64,000 nucleotides of DNA from Microbacterium sp. Nx66 (GTDB taxonomy: Bacteria; Actinomycetota; Actinomycetes; Actinomycetales; Microbacteriaceae), in assembly GCF_904066215.1 (NCBI RefSeq), contig NZ_LR880474.1:2666001-2730000 (forward strand), read 5' to 3'. The translations under genes and the position numbers were made by a program. The notes under the pieces are model-generated. The model did no database searches, was not told the DNA's origin, and worked only from the letters and a program-made list of their open reading frames with translations. Position 1 is the first letter of the stretch. Each line of letters starts with the position of its first letter. Below are positions 16,632-25,629 of the stretch, in pieces.

Positions 16632-16904
16632 TCAGCCAGGGATTCCGAACACGTAGTGCGTCAGGAGCCCGAAGACGTAGTCGAGACCGTAGACGATGCC
16701 CATGACGATCAGGACGAAGACGAGCACCACACCCGTGAACTTGAAAAGCTCCTTGCGGGTCGGGGTGACGACCTTGCGCAGTTCGGCGATGACCTGGCGG
16801 ATGAACAGGGCGATGCCCCCGAAGAACCGGGAGAAGGGGTTGCCCTTCTTCTGGCGCGTGGCGCCGGCCGCGACGACGTCGCCGCGCGGTTCGTCCTGAT
16901 CCAT
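16632..16904 (-). CDS. secE: Preprotein translocase subunit SecE
   Basis: 90 aa, single-span form. A charged cytoplasmic N-terminus, then VIAELRKVVTPTRKEL (the conserved amphipathic segment) and one hydrophobic helix FTGVVLVFVLIVMGIVYGLDY. It clamps SecY in the translocon. It lies between tRNA-Trp and nusG as in most actinobacteria. Confidence 0.97.
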   Translation of the reverse strand: MDQDEPRGDVVAAGATRQKKGNPFSRFFGGIALFIRQVIAELRKVVTPTRKELFKFTGVVLVFVLIVMGIVYGLDYVFGLLTHYVFGIPG

Positions 16905-16943
16905 CCTGAATGTACCTTTCGTGTGTCAGCGTGCGCTGACGCG

Positions 16944-17016
<73 letters not shown>

Positions 17017-17208
17017 AGAGACCCGGAGGTCTCGGGGATGCCCTCCCCACCCTGCCACCGGCCGATGTCGAAGACGCCAGGCACGGCGAAAGAATGCAGA
17101 GAACAACTGCTCACCAAGCATACGGCATCGATCCCGTGGTGCCGAACAGGAAGCGGAACCCGCGTTGTTGCTAGGCTCGGCGGGCGGACGAAGCAGGAAG
17201 GGACGCAT

Positions 17209-19029
17209 GTGAGTGGGGATGTGCAGCAGTTCCAGGTGGATCTGCGCGGAGTCGTCGACCTGCTCAGCAGGCACATCTACTCCAGTCCCCGCGTCTATCT
17301 GCGGGAACTGCTCCAGAACGCGCGGGACGCGATCGCGGCGCGCCGCGAGGTCGACGGGGGCGGAGGCCGCATCCGCATCACGCCGCTCACCGCGCAGACG
17401 GGCGCGTTCGTGCTCCGCGATGACGGGGTGGGGCTGACCGCGGCCGAGGTCGCCGATCTCCTCGCGACCGTCGGGCGCAGCTCCAAGCGGGACATCTTCG
17501 ACCTCCCCCGGAGCGACTTCCTCGGCCAGTTCGGCATCGGGCTGCTGAGCTGCTTCATGGTCGCCGACACCATCGTCATCCGCTCCCGCAGCGCCAGAGG
17601 CGGCTCCGCGGTGGAGTGGACGGGCAGCGCCGACGGCACCTTCCGGGTCGCGGAGATCGATGACGACCTGCCGATCGGCACCAGCGTGCACCTCGTGCCG
17701 CGCTTCGACGCCGACGAGCTGCTGCGACCGGCCGCCGTGCACGAGCTCGCGACCACGTTCGGCGAGTTCCTGCCCGTGCGGGTGACCATCGATGCGACCG
17801 GCGGGGACATCGACGTGACCCGCGAGGCGCCCTTCCTCGACCCCGCCGCCGACGTCGAAGCGGCCGTGCAGTACGGCCGCGACCTGCTCGGTGCGGCGCC
17901 GCTGGACGTGATCCCGCTGACCGAGCCGGCGACCGGGACGCAGGGCCTGGCATACGTCCTGCCCTTCGCTCCTCCGCCCGGCGCCCGGCAGGCGACCCGC
18001 ATGTATCTGGGCCGCATGCTGCTGTCGGAACGCGTCGACGACGTGCTGCCCGACTGGGCGTTCTTCGTGCGCGCCGTCATCGACTCCACCGGCCTCGCAC
18101 CGACCGCGAGCCGCGAATCCCTCGTCGAGGACACGGCGCTGGAGCACGTCCGCGAACAGCTCGGCGCCGGGATCCGCCGCTGGGTGCTCGAACTCGGACT
18201 GCGTGAACCGCATCGCCTCGCCCAGTTCGTCGCCGTGCACGAGGTCGGACTCAAGTCCCTGGTGCGCCACGACGAGGAGCTCGCGCGCTTCATCACCCGC
18301 TGGCTCACGGTGGAGACCACGCACGGCACGCTGCGGATCGGCGACCTCGTGGAGCGGTACCCGCACGTGCGCTACGCCCAGACGGTCGACGAGTTCCGCC
18401 AGGTGGCCGGGATCTCGCCGTCCGACGAGGTCCTCGTCAACGGCGGCTACCTCTACGACGCCGACCTGATCCGGCTGCTCCCCGACCTCTACCCGCAGGT
18501 CACGGTCGAGAAGGTCGACGTGACCGGGGAGCTCGATCGCCTCGACCCGCCGCCGCTCGACGACCGGGACATCGCGATGGCGCTGGAGTCCCGCGCCGGC
18601 GCCGTCCTGCAGTCCTCGGACTGCGCCGTGGTCGTCCGGGCGATCGACCGCCCGGAGCTGACCGGACTGTACGTGGCGGACCCCGAGGTGCTGCGGACGA
18701 TCGACCGCGGGCGCACCAAGGGCATCGCGAGCACGCTCTGGGGCGGGGTGCTCGACCGCATCGACCAGACGCTCTCCTCTTCGCGGGACGACGACCTCAC
18801 GGCGCGACTGTGCCTGAACTGGTCGAACCGCGTCGTCCGGGCCCTCGTCCGCGTCGAGGACGACGCCGTCTTCGCACGCACGGTCCAGCTGCTCTACATC
18901 CAGGCGCTTCTCGCGGGTCACCACCCCCTCTCGGACGCCGATCGGGCGCTCATGACCAGCGCCCTCTCCGACCTCGTCTCACTCTCCGCCGGCATCGAGG
19001 GGGACACTCTCCCCTTCGACGCGCGCTGA
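17209..19029 (+). CDS. Hsp90-family (HtpG-like) ATPase
   Basis: 606 aa from GTG at 17209, preceded by AGGAAGG. GHKL ATP-binding motifs of Hsp90 are intact: ELLQNARDA (Glu33, Asn37, Asp40), DDGVGL (71-76) and GQFGIG (106-111). The middle domain carries TASRESLVED with Arg302 in the place of the catalytic arginine of HtpG. It is shorter and divergent from classical HtpG, and has no C-terminal MEEVD. A gene for a 930-aa TPR protein starts 28 bases after its stop, so the two are very likely co-transcribed. Client and role are unknown; protein folding under stress is family knowledge, a specific TPR partnership is inference. Confidence 0.85.
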   Translation: MSGDVQQFQVDLRGVVDLLSRHIYSSPRVYLRELLQNARDAIAARREVDGGGGRIRITPLTAQTGAFVLRDDGVGLTAAEVADLLATVGRSSKRDIFDLPRSDFLGQFGIGLLSCFMVADTIVIRSRSARGGSAVEWTGSADGTFRVAEIDDDLPIGTSVHLVPRFDADELLRPAAVHELATTFGEFLPVRVTIDATGGDIDVTREAPFLDPAADVEAAVQYGRDLLGAAPLDVIPLTEPATGTQGLAYVLPFAPPPGARQATRMYLGRMLLSERVDDVLPDWAFFVRAVIDSTGLAPTASRESLVEDTALEHVREQLGAGIRRWVLELGLREPHRLAQFVAVHEVGLKSLVRHDEELARFITRWLTVETTHGTLRIGDLVERYPHVRYAQTVDEFRQVAGISPSDEVLVNGGYLYDADLIRLLPDLYPQVTVEKVDVTGELDRLDPPPLDDRDIAMALESRAGAVLQSSDCAVVVRAIDRPELTGLYVADPEVLRTIDRGRTKGIASTLWGGVLDRIDQTLSSSRDDDLTARLCLNWSNRVVRALVRVEDDAVFARTVQLLYIQALLAGHHPLSDADRALMTSALSDLVSLSAGIEGDTLPFDAR

Positions 19030-19057
19030 CACCCCCCGACTACCCGAAGGGCCCTCC

Positions 19058-21850
19058 ATGGCACGTCCGAAGAAGCGCTTCCAGCAGCTCATCGAGGAGA
19101 TCGATCGCACCCCGTGGGGCCCGGCGGAGCAGGCCCTCGTGGCGGAGGCGGTCGCGCTGGCCATCGAGATCGGCGACGAACGGCTGGAATACGAAGCCCG
19201 GATGCGGCAGACCGCGTCGGCGAACATGGTCGGCGCCACCGACGTCATGCTGAACTCCTTCGCGTGGTGCCTCGCGCATCACGACGCCGACCCGCAGCGG
19301 TTCCCCGCCGACCTCGACAACGGCGGCGCCGACCTGATGTGGCAGTTCAAGTGGATGGCGTCTTCGCTGCGCTCCTCCCCCGCCTTCTCGCAGGAGCAGA
19401 TCGCCGCGGTGCTCGACGACATGGAGTCGCACTACCGTGCCGCAGGACTCGGCCTCAGCGGCGTGCTGACCGCCCGCTTCGAGGACGCCTGGGACGCCGG
19501 CCGGTTCGACGCCGCCGAAGCCCTCCGCGTGCAGCTCGAGGCCACGCCGCGCGACGAGCACAGCCACTGCGACGCGTGCAGCCGCAGCCAGTTCGCGGGA
19601 TTCTTCGCGGAGACCGATCGCGACGCCGACGCCATCCGGCTCGTCGAGGAGATGATCGAGGGCGGTTTCTCCTGCGGCGAGGAGCCGGAGCACGCGCTCT
19701 CCCGCGTCCTCCTCCCGTACCTCCGCGCCGGACGCACGGAAGATGCGAAGACCGCGCACCTGCGCAGCTACCGACTGGCCAAGGACAACCCCGACAACCT
19801 GCGCATCGTGGCGAACAACATCGTGTTCGCCGCGATCACCGGCAACGAGGCGCGGGCGCTGGCCCTGATCGAGAAGCACGTCGCGTGGCTCGCCCACGAC
19901 GGCCTCAACGTCGACGCACACTTCGCCGCCCTCACGGCGTTCGCGGTCGCTCTCGACCGCGTCACCGCCGCCGGCCACGGCGACACCCCGGTCCGCGGTG
20001 CCGACGCCCCTGCACTCGTGCCGCTGCTCGGGGCCCACGACGGCCCGTGGAGCGCCGCCGACCTCGCCGCGGCCGCCTGGTCCACGGCCGAGCGCATCGG
20101 GGCGCAGTTCGACGAGCGGGACGGCACCGACGGCCACGCCCGCAGCCTCGCCCGGATGCGCGCTCTCGCCGACGAGAGCTACGACGTCCCGATCCGCTCC
20201 GATGCGTTCGTCGCCCCGGCCCCGGCCGCCACTCCGGCGGATCCGGAGGCCTGGTACGAGCGGGCGATGCAGCTCGCGCAGTTCGGCGCCGAGCAGGAGA
20301 CCCTCGCCGCGCTCCCGCACGCCCTGGAGGTCGACGACCCCGCCCAGCGCGCGCAGCTCCTGTCGATGCACCTCGGCATCCTCGTCGCGCTCGATCGCGT
20401 GGACGAGGCCGAGCGCCTCCTCCCCGAGCGGATCGCCGCCCTGCGGGCCGCAGGGAACGACGCGCAGGCCGACCTCGAGGAGCGTCTGAAGCTCGCGACC
20501 TTCGGGCTGCACACCGACGAGACCATGGCGGCACTCGAAGAGGAGTTGGCCGCGGCCGACCGTCTGCCGGCCTGGTCGCGCGGCGACCTGGCCATCAGCC
20601 GCGCGTCGCTGCACCTCAGGGCCGAGGAGCCGGACGCGGCCCTCGACCTCGCCGAGCTCGCGGCCCGCTCGTTCGCGGAGGCGGAGGACACCCGGCTGTC
20701 CAACACGACCACCCTCGTGGCGATCGGCGCCGTGCTGAGCAAGGGCGACCTCGACGCCGGCCGCACGCTCCTCGACCGCTTCCTCGCCCAGGACGACCTG
20801 TCCGCCGGTCATCGGGCCCACGCGCTGCAGACTCGGGCCCGCGTGCGGGGCGGCACGGGCGCGTACCAGGATGGGGCGACGGACGCCGACGAGGTGTGCC
20901 GGCTGCTCGCCGAGCTCGGCGCCACGCGGGCTCTCGCCGACGCCCATGTGCTCGCGGGCGCGCTCTGGGAGGACGCCGAGGAGCCCGAGAAGGCCGTCAC
21001 CCGCTACCGTCTGGCTGCTCGGCTGCAGGATGACGGCGATCGCACCGGCGTGGACTTCCGGCTGGCCAGGGCGATGCTCCGCGCGGGAGACGCCGAGGAG
21101 GCCGCGGAGCTCTTCGGCGACGTGCTCCAGCGCGAGGAGGACGCCGAGACGCCCGCCGGCTCCCGTGCCATGACCGCCTCTCTCCTCGCCCGGTCTCTCG
21201 CCGAGTCCGGAGAGTTCGGCCAGGCGGTCGGCGCACACGGCTACGCCGCCGAGTTGTTCGGACAGGCGGAGGCGCACGCCGACCAGGCCATGGCCATGAC
21301 CGAGCAGGCGAAGATCCTCGCCCGCTTCGAGGAGCACGACGACGCCGTGCGGCTGCTGGAGGGCGCTGCGGACATCGCTCGTCGCGCCCCCGAGGCCGTC
21401 GGCGCGCTGTCCGAGGTGCTGCACAGCCTCGGCCAGGCCTACGGCGGTTGCGGCGACGAGCGCGCCTTCCCCCTCTTCGACGAGGTCGCCGCGCTCGCCC
21501 AGGAGCATGAAGCCGGATGGCTGCTCGCCGACGTGACCGACTCCCGCGGCCGCGCCCTGGCCCAGCTCGGCCGGATCGACGAGTCCGTCGCCGCCGCCCT
21601 CACTGCCGCCGATGGTTTCGCCGCGCTCGGGGATCAGGGCGCCGCCGGGAGCTCGGAACTGTTCGCGGGGCGCGTCCTCGCGGGGAACGACCGTCCGGCC
21701 GACGCCGTACCCGTCTACCGGAGCGCCCTGGACCATGCCGAGAGCTTCCCGCCGCTGCGTCAGGTCGCGGCACTGGAGCTCGGCGATGTGCTGGAGGCAC
21801 TGGGACGGCACGCCGAGGCCGCAGAGGTCAGGGCCCTCGTCGAGAGCTGA
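19058..21850 (+). CDS. Large TPR-repeat protein paired with Hsp90-like ATPase
   Basis: 930 aa, cytoplasmic (no signal peptide or membrane segment). It is built of repeated Ala-rich helix pairs with TPR periodicity through most of the length, for example ALPHALEVDDPAQRAQLLSM and ARTLLDRFLAQ-type units. Near residue 168 an H-x-H-C-x-x-C cluster (HSHCDAC) could bind zinc. The first 20 residues are basic (MARPKKRFQQLIEEIDRTPWG). No catalytic domain was recognised. Co-transcription with the Hsp90-like gene suggests an adaptor or co-chaperone, but this is inference from context. A perfect hairpin terminates the operon. Confidence 0.75.
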   Translation: MARPKKRFQQLIEEIDRTPWGPAEQALVAEAVALAIEIGDERLEYEARMRQTASANMVGATDVMLNSFAWCLAHHDADPQRFPADLDNGGADLMWQFKWMASSLRSSPAFSQEQIAAVLDDMESHYRAAGLGLSGVLTARFEDAWDAGRFDAAEALRVQLEATPRDEHSHCDACSRSQFAGFFAETDRDADAIRLVEEMIEGGFSCGEEPEHALSRVLLPYLRAGRTEDAKTAHLRSYRLAKDNPDNLRIVANNIVFAAITGNEARALALIEKHVAWLAHDGLNVDAHFAALTAFAVALDRVTAAGHGDTPVRGADAPALVPLLGAHDGPWSAADLAAAAWSTAERIGAQFDERDGTDGHARSLARMRALADESYDVPIRSDAFVAPAPAATPADPEAWYERAMQLAQFGAEQETLAALPHALEVDDPAQRAQLLSMHLGILVALDRVDEAERLLPERIAALRAAGNDAQADLEERLKLATFGLHTDETMAALEEELAAADRLPAWSRGDLAISRASLHLRAEEPDAALDLAELAARSFAEAEDTRLSNTTTLVAIGAVLSKGDLDAGRTLLDRFLAQDDLSAGHRAHALQTRARVRGGTGAYQDGATDADEVCRLLAELGATRALADAHVLAGALWEDAEEPEKAVTRYRLAARLQDDGDRTGVDFRLARAMLRAGDAEEAAELFGDVLQREEDAETPAGSRAMTASLLARSLAESGEFGQAVGAHGYAAELFGQAEAHADQAMAMTEQAKILARFEEHDDAVRLLEGAADIARRAPEAVGALSEVLHSLGQAYGGCGDERAFPLFDEVAALAQEHEAGWLLADVTDSRGRALAQLGRIDESVAAALTAADGFAALGDQGAAGSSELFAGRVLAGNDRPADAVPVYRSALDHAESFPPLRQVAALELGDVLEALGRHAEAAEVRALVES

Positions 21851-21855
21851 CACGC

Positions 21856-21892
21856 CGCCGGCTCGGGATCCACAGGGGGTCCCGAGCCGGCG
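21856..21892. terminator. Terminator shared by TPR gene and poxB
   Basis: 13-bp perfect stem (CGCCGGCTCGGGA at 21856-21868 with 21880-21892) lies between two convergent genes. Confidence 0.75.
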
Positions 21893-21913
21893 TCGTCGCG
21901 GTGGTGAGCCGCG

Positions 21914-23638
21914 TCAGAACAGCTGACGCCAGTTCGCCCGTGCGAGGTCGAGCAGCTCGTCCCCGCGGCCCGACATGACCGTGCGGATCGCGTAGAGCGC
22001 GAAGCCCTTGACCTGCGCGGCCTCGATCGCCGGCGGCATGGACAGCTCCTGGCGCTCGGTCACGACGTCGAGCAGCGCGGGACCGTCGTGCGCGAGGACC
22101 TCACGGACCGCCTCCGGCAGATCCTCGCTACGCTCCACCCGACGGGCGAAGATGCCCATGGCCTCGGCGATCGCCGCGAAGCTCGGGTTGTCGAGCCCCG
22201 TGCCGTAGGTGACGAAGCCGGCGGCCTTCATCTCCAGCTCCACGAAGTTCAGCGATGAATTGTTCACCACGATCGTCTTGACCGGGAGACCGTTCTGGGT
22301 GAGCGTGAGCAGCTCGCCGAGCATCATCGCGAGGCCGCCGTCGCCGGCGAGCGCCACGACCTGACGATCCGGATGGGCGACCTGCGCGCCGATGCCGTGC
22401 ATCAGGGCGTTCGCCATCGAGCCGTGCGTGAACGACCCGATCAGCCGGCGCCCCTCGGTCATGGACAGGTAGCGCGCGGCCCAGACGGTCGGCGAGCCCA
22501 CGTCGGCGGTGAAGATCGCGTCGTCGGCGGCGTACTCGTCCAGGAGGCGTGCCAGGTACTGCGGGTGGATGGGGCGTGCGCCCTTCGCCGGCACCGCGAG
22601 CTCGTCGAGCTTCTTCCGCGTCTTCCGGTAGTGGGCCACGGCGTCGTCGAGGTGGCCGCGGTCGTCCTTCCGGGCGAGTCGGGGCAGCAGGGCCTCGGCG
22701 GTCGCCTTCACGTCGCCGACGAGCCCGAGGTCGAGCGGGTGCCGCTTGCCGAGCTGCGAGCCGCGGATGTCGACCTGGATGGTGGTCGCGTGCTCCGGGT
22801 AGAACTGCTCGTACGGGAAGTCGCTGCCGAGGACGAGGAGCGTGTCCGCCGCCTCCATCGCCCGATAGCCCGACGCGAATCCGAGCAGCCCCGTCATGCC
22901 GACGTCGAACGGGTTGTCGTACTCGATGAACTCCTTGCCGCGCAGCGCGTGGACGATGGGGGCACCGAGTGCGTCGGCGAGCGCGATCACCTCGTCGTGC
23001 GCGCCCTCCACGCCGGCCCCGGCGAGGATGGTGACCTTCTTGGCCGCGTTCAGCATGGTCGCGGCCTTCTCCAGCTCCGGACCGCTGGGCTGGATCAGCG
23101 GGCGGGTGCGCTCGATCACCACGGCGCGGTCATCCGCGATCTCGGACAGCGCCACATCACCGGGGATCACGAGGACCGCGACGCCGCGCTGCTCGATGGC
23201 CGCGCGCATGGCGATCTCCATCAGCCGCGGCATCTGCGACGGGTCCGCGACGTATTCGACGTACACGCTGCACTCGCGGAACAGCTCCTGCGGATGCGTC
23301 TCCTGGAAATATCCGGTGCCGATCTCGACGGTGGGGATGTGGGCGGCGATGGCCAGCACCGGCACCCGGGAGCGCTGTGCGTCGTACAGGCCGTTGATGA
23401 GGTGCAGGTTGCCGGGGCCGCATGAACCCGCCACGACGGCGAGGTCCCCGGTGGTGCCGGCGTCGGCCGCGGCGGCGAAGGCGGCGGACTCCTCGTGGCG
23501 CACATGCACCCAGCGGATCCGGCCGTCCTTGCGGAGGGCGTCCGTGAGTCCGTTCAGGGAGTCGCCCGGGATGCCGTAGACCCGGTCGACTCCGTTGGCG
23601 TTCAGAGTCTTGACGATGTTCTCAGCGACGTTGGCCAT
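21914..23638 (-). CDS. poxB: Pyruvate dehydrogenase (quinone) / pyruvate oxidase
   Basis: 574 aa, close to the 572 of E. coli PoxB. ThDP- and FAD-dependent peripheral membrane enzyme that oxidises pyruvate to acetate and CO2, feeding electrons to quinone. The N-terminal PYR domain has YGIPGDSLNGL and the catalytic glutamate in RHEESAAF (Glu49/50). The PP domain has GDGGLAMMLGELLTL followed by NN, the Mg-ThDP motif. The C-terminus GFALYAIRTVMSGRGDELLD is the expected lipid-activated tail region. Acetate made here could feed the glyoxylate genes at 49.7-52.8 kb. Confidence 0.92.
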   Translation of the reverse strand: MANVAENIVKTLNANGVDRVYGIPGDSLNGLTDALRKDGRIRWVHVRHEESAAFAAAADAGTTGDLAVVAGSCGPGNLHLINGLYDAQRSRVPVLAIAAHIPTVEIGTGYFQETHPQELFRECSVYVEYVADPSQMPRLMEIAMRAAIEQRGVAVLVIPGDVALSEIADDRAVVIERTRPLIQPSGPELEKAATMLNAAKKVTILAGAGVEGAHDEVIALADALGAPIVHALRGKEFIEYDNPFDVGMTGLLGFASGYRAMEAADTLLVLGSDFPYEQFYPEHATTIQVDIRGSQLGKRHPLDLGLVGDVKATAEALLPRLARKDDRGHLDDAVAHYRKTRKKLDELAVPAKGARPIHPQYLARLLDEYAADDAIFTADVGSPTVWAARYLSMTEGRRLIGSFTHGSMANALMHGIGAQVAHPDRQVVALAGDGGLAMMLGELLTLTQNGLPVKTIVVNNSSLNFVELEMKAAGFVTYGTGLDNPSFAAIAEAMGIFARRVERSEDLPEAVREVLAHDGPALLDVVTERQELSMPPAIEAAQVKGFALYAIRTVMSGRGDELLDLARANWRQLF

Positions 23639-23678
23639 ACCCCGACCCTACGCCCGCCGAGGCCTCCCCGGGCCGGGC

Positions 23679-24116
23679 TCAGTACTCCTGCGGCCCGTCC
23701 CGGTCGGGCTCCGGATCGCGCCGGAACGCACGGCCGGAGACCGATGTCGGCGCGATGCGCACGTACACGCGCTTGTCGGTCGGGATCCACGGGCGCAGAC
23801 CCGCCGCCTCCGCCCGCTCGATGTCGGCGTCGGTCTCCAGAGCCTCCGCACGTCCGCGCACGATGACACTCCAGGCCGCGGTGTCCGTGTGGTCGTCGAC
23901 CTCGAAGAGCACGTCGGCGGTGACCGTCAGCTCGAACAGCTTGCTCCCGGGGGCGGTGCGGAACAGCAGGCCTTCGCCGTCCACGGCATAGTTCACGGGG
24001 AAGATGTCGATGGTGTCGCCGACCCGGGTCACGAGCCGCCCGAGCTCCTGGCTGCGCAGGTGCTCCCAGCTCTGCTCCGCGGTGAGGGTCTGGACCGGAT
24101 CCGTGTGCGCGCTCAT
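23679..24116 (-). CDS. Pyridoxamine 5'-phosphate oxidase-family protein
   Basis: 145 aa from ATG at 24116. Split-barrel FMN/F420-binding fold: SQELGRLVTRVGDTIDIFPVNYAVDGEGLLFRT is the typical start, with VLFEVDDHTDTAAWSVIVRGRAE as the second half. Members bind FMN, F420 or haem, so the reaction cannot be told. 40 bp upstream of poxB on the same strand, possibly co-transcribed. Confidence 0.8.
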   Translation of the reverse strand: MSAHTDPVQTLTAEQSWEHLRSQELGRLVTRVGDTIDIFPVNYAVDGEGLLFRTAPGSKLFELTVTADVLFEVDDHTDTAAWSVIVRGRAEALETDADIERAEAAGLRPWIPTDKRVYVRIAPTSVSGRAFRRDPEPDRDGPQEY

Positions 24117-24155
24117 GCCGCCATTGTGCCTCGTCCGTCCTCGACGCGCACCCCC

Positions 24156-24237
24156 GTCGACCCGGCCCCTCTCGTGCGAGCGGCCCCCTTGCGTACGCAC
24201 GCAAGGGGGCCGCTCGGCCGCAAGGGGGTGGGTCGAC
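24156..24237. repeat. Intergenic palindromic repeat, family A copy 4 (best preserved)
   Basis: GTCGACCC at 24156 and GGGTCGAC at 24230-24237 form the outer arms. An inner near-perfect palindrome (24178-24214, GAGCGGCCCCCTTGCGT with its complement) fills the left half, followed by CCGCAAGGGGGTGG. It ends two bases before the stop codon of the dehydrogenase gene at 24240, a position that suits a terminator. Confidence 0.8.
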
Positions 24238-24239
24238 GA

Positions 24240-25604
24240 TCAGCCGATGCGGATCAGCTTCTTGTTGACGAACTCGTCGGCGGCGAGGTGGCCCAGCTCG
24301 CGTGCCGTGCCGCTGCGCTTGATGCCGCCGAACGGGAGCTCCGGGCTGTCGGCGAGCACGAGGTTCACGTAGACCATGCCCGCCTCGATCCTGTCGGCCA
24401 CCCGCTCCGCCTGCGCCTCGTCCGTCGTGAAGACGTAGGAGCCGAGGCCGAACGTGGTGTCGTTGGCCAGCGCGACCGCCGCGTCCTCGTCCGCGACGCG
24501 GTACACGACCGCCGCGGGACCGAACAGCTCCTCGCGGTAGACGTCCATCTCCGGGGTCACGTCGGCGAGCACCGTCGGTGCGAAGAACGCCCCGTCGCGC
24601 GTACCGCCCGTGAGCAGCGTCGCACCCTGGGCGACCGCCGTGTCGATCTGCTTCTGCAGGTTCTCCGCGGCCGCCTCCGACGAGACCGGGCCGAGGACCG
24701 TGTCGTCGAGCGTGGGGTCGGTCGCCTCGACGGCCGCCATCGCCGACGTGAACTTCTCCACGAACGCGTCGTAGAGGTCGTCGACGATGATGAAGCGCTT
24801 GGCGCCGTTGCAGGCCTGACCGTTGTTGTCGAGCCGCGCGTCGACACCCGCCTGCACGGTGGCGTCGAGGTCGTCGGTGGAGAGCACGATGAACGGGTCG
24901 GACCCGCCCAGCTCCAGCGCGACCTTCTTGAGGTTGCGCCCCGCGACCTCGGCGACCGCGGCGCCGGCGCGCTCGGAGCCGGTCAGCGACACCCCCTGCA
25001 CCCGCCGGTCCGCGATCATGGCCGCGATCTGGTCGTTCGTCGCGAGCACGTTCTGGTACGCGCCTTTCGGGAAGCCGGCGTCGTGGTAGATCGCCTCGAT
25101 CGCGCTCGACGACTCCGGGCACTGCGGCGCGGGCTTCAGCAGGATCGTGTTGCCGACGATCAGGTTCGGCGCCGCGAAGCGCACGATCTGGTAGGCCGGG
25201 AAGTTCCACGGCATGATGCCCACGAGCGGTCCCAGCGAGGAGCGGCGGATGATCGCCGACCCCTCCCCGAGGATCTTGATGGGCTGGTCGGCCATGATGT
25301 CCTCGGCCTGGTCCGCGTAGTACTCGGCGATGTCGGCGGCGAAGTCGACCTCGCCGAGTGCGGCCTCCCGGGGCTTGCCCATCTCGCGCACGAAGATGTC
25401 GGCCAGCTCCTCGCGGCGTTCGCGGTGCAGCTCGGCCGCACGGCGCAGAAGCGCTGCACGGTCGGCGACCGTGGTGGAGCGCGACCACTCGCGGTGGGCC
25501 TCGTCCGCGGCGGCGACGGCCTCCTCGATCTGCGCGTCGGTGAACGTGTCGTACGACGCCAGGGTCTCGCCGGTGGCGGGGTTGACGACGGCGTAGTCGG
25601 TCAT
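24240..25604 (-). CDS. gabD: Aldehyde dehydrogenase, succinate-semialdehyde/4-aminobutanal type
   Basis: 454 aa, short GabD1 class. Catalytic Glu231 lies in ELGGSDPF and nucleophile Cys265 in NGQACNGAKR; PWNFPAYQ binds the cofactor. It oxidises succinate semialdehyde to succinate or, in this putrescine operon, possibly 4-aminobutanal to GABA. Last gene of the operon headed by gabT, 25 bp after the second dehydrogenase. Which of the two enzymes handles which aldehyde is not visible from sequence. Confidence 0.88.
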   Translation of the reverse strand: MTDYAVVNPATGETLASYDTFTDAQIEEAVAAADEAHREWSRSTTVADRAALLRRAAELHRERREELADIFVREMGKPREAALGEVDFAADIAEYYADQAEDIMADQPIKILGEGSAIIRRSSLGPLVGIMPWNFPAYQIVRFAAPNLIVGNTILLKPAPQCPESSSAIEAIYHDAGFPKGAYQNVLATNDQIAAMIADRRVQGVSLTGSERAGAAVAEVAGRNLKKVALELGGSDPFIVLSTDDLDATVQAGVDARLDNNGQACNGAKRFIIVDDLYDAFVEKFTSAMAAVEATDPTLDDTVLGPVSSEAAAENLQKQIDTAVAQGATLLTGGTRDGAFFAPTVLADVTPEMDVYREELFGPAAVVYRVADEDAAVALANDTTFGLGSYVFTTDEAQAERVADRIEAGMVYVNLVLADSPELPFGGIKRSGTARELGHLAADEFVNKKLIRIG

Positions 25605-25629
25605 GTCTCTCCTCCTCTTGCCGTGCCGG

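Noticed and set aside
19040-21853. Open frame of over 900 codons on the minus strand
   Set aside because: Exactly antisense to the TPR gene; no recognisable domain, and the plus-strand gene has a ribosome site, TPR pattern and operon context.
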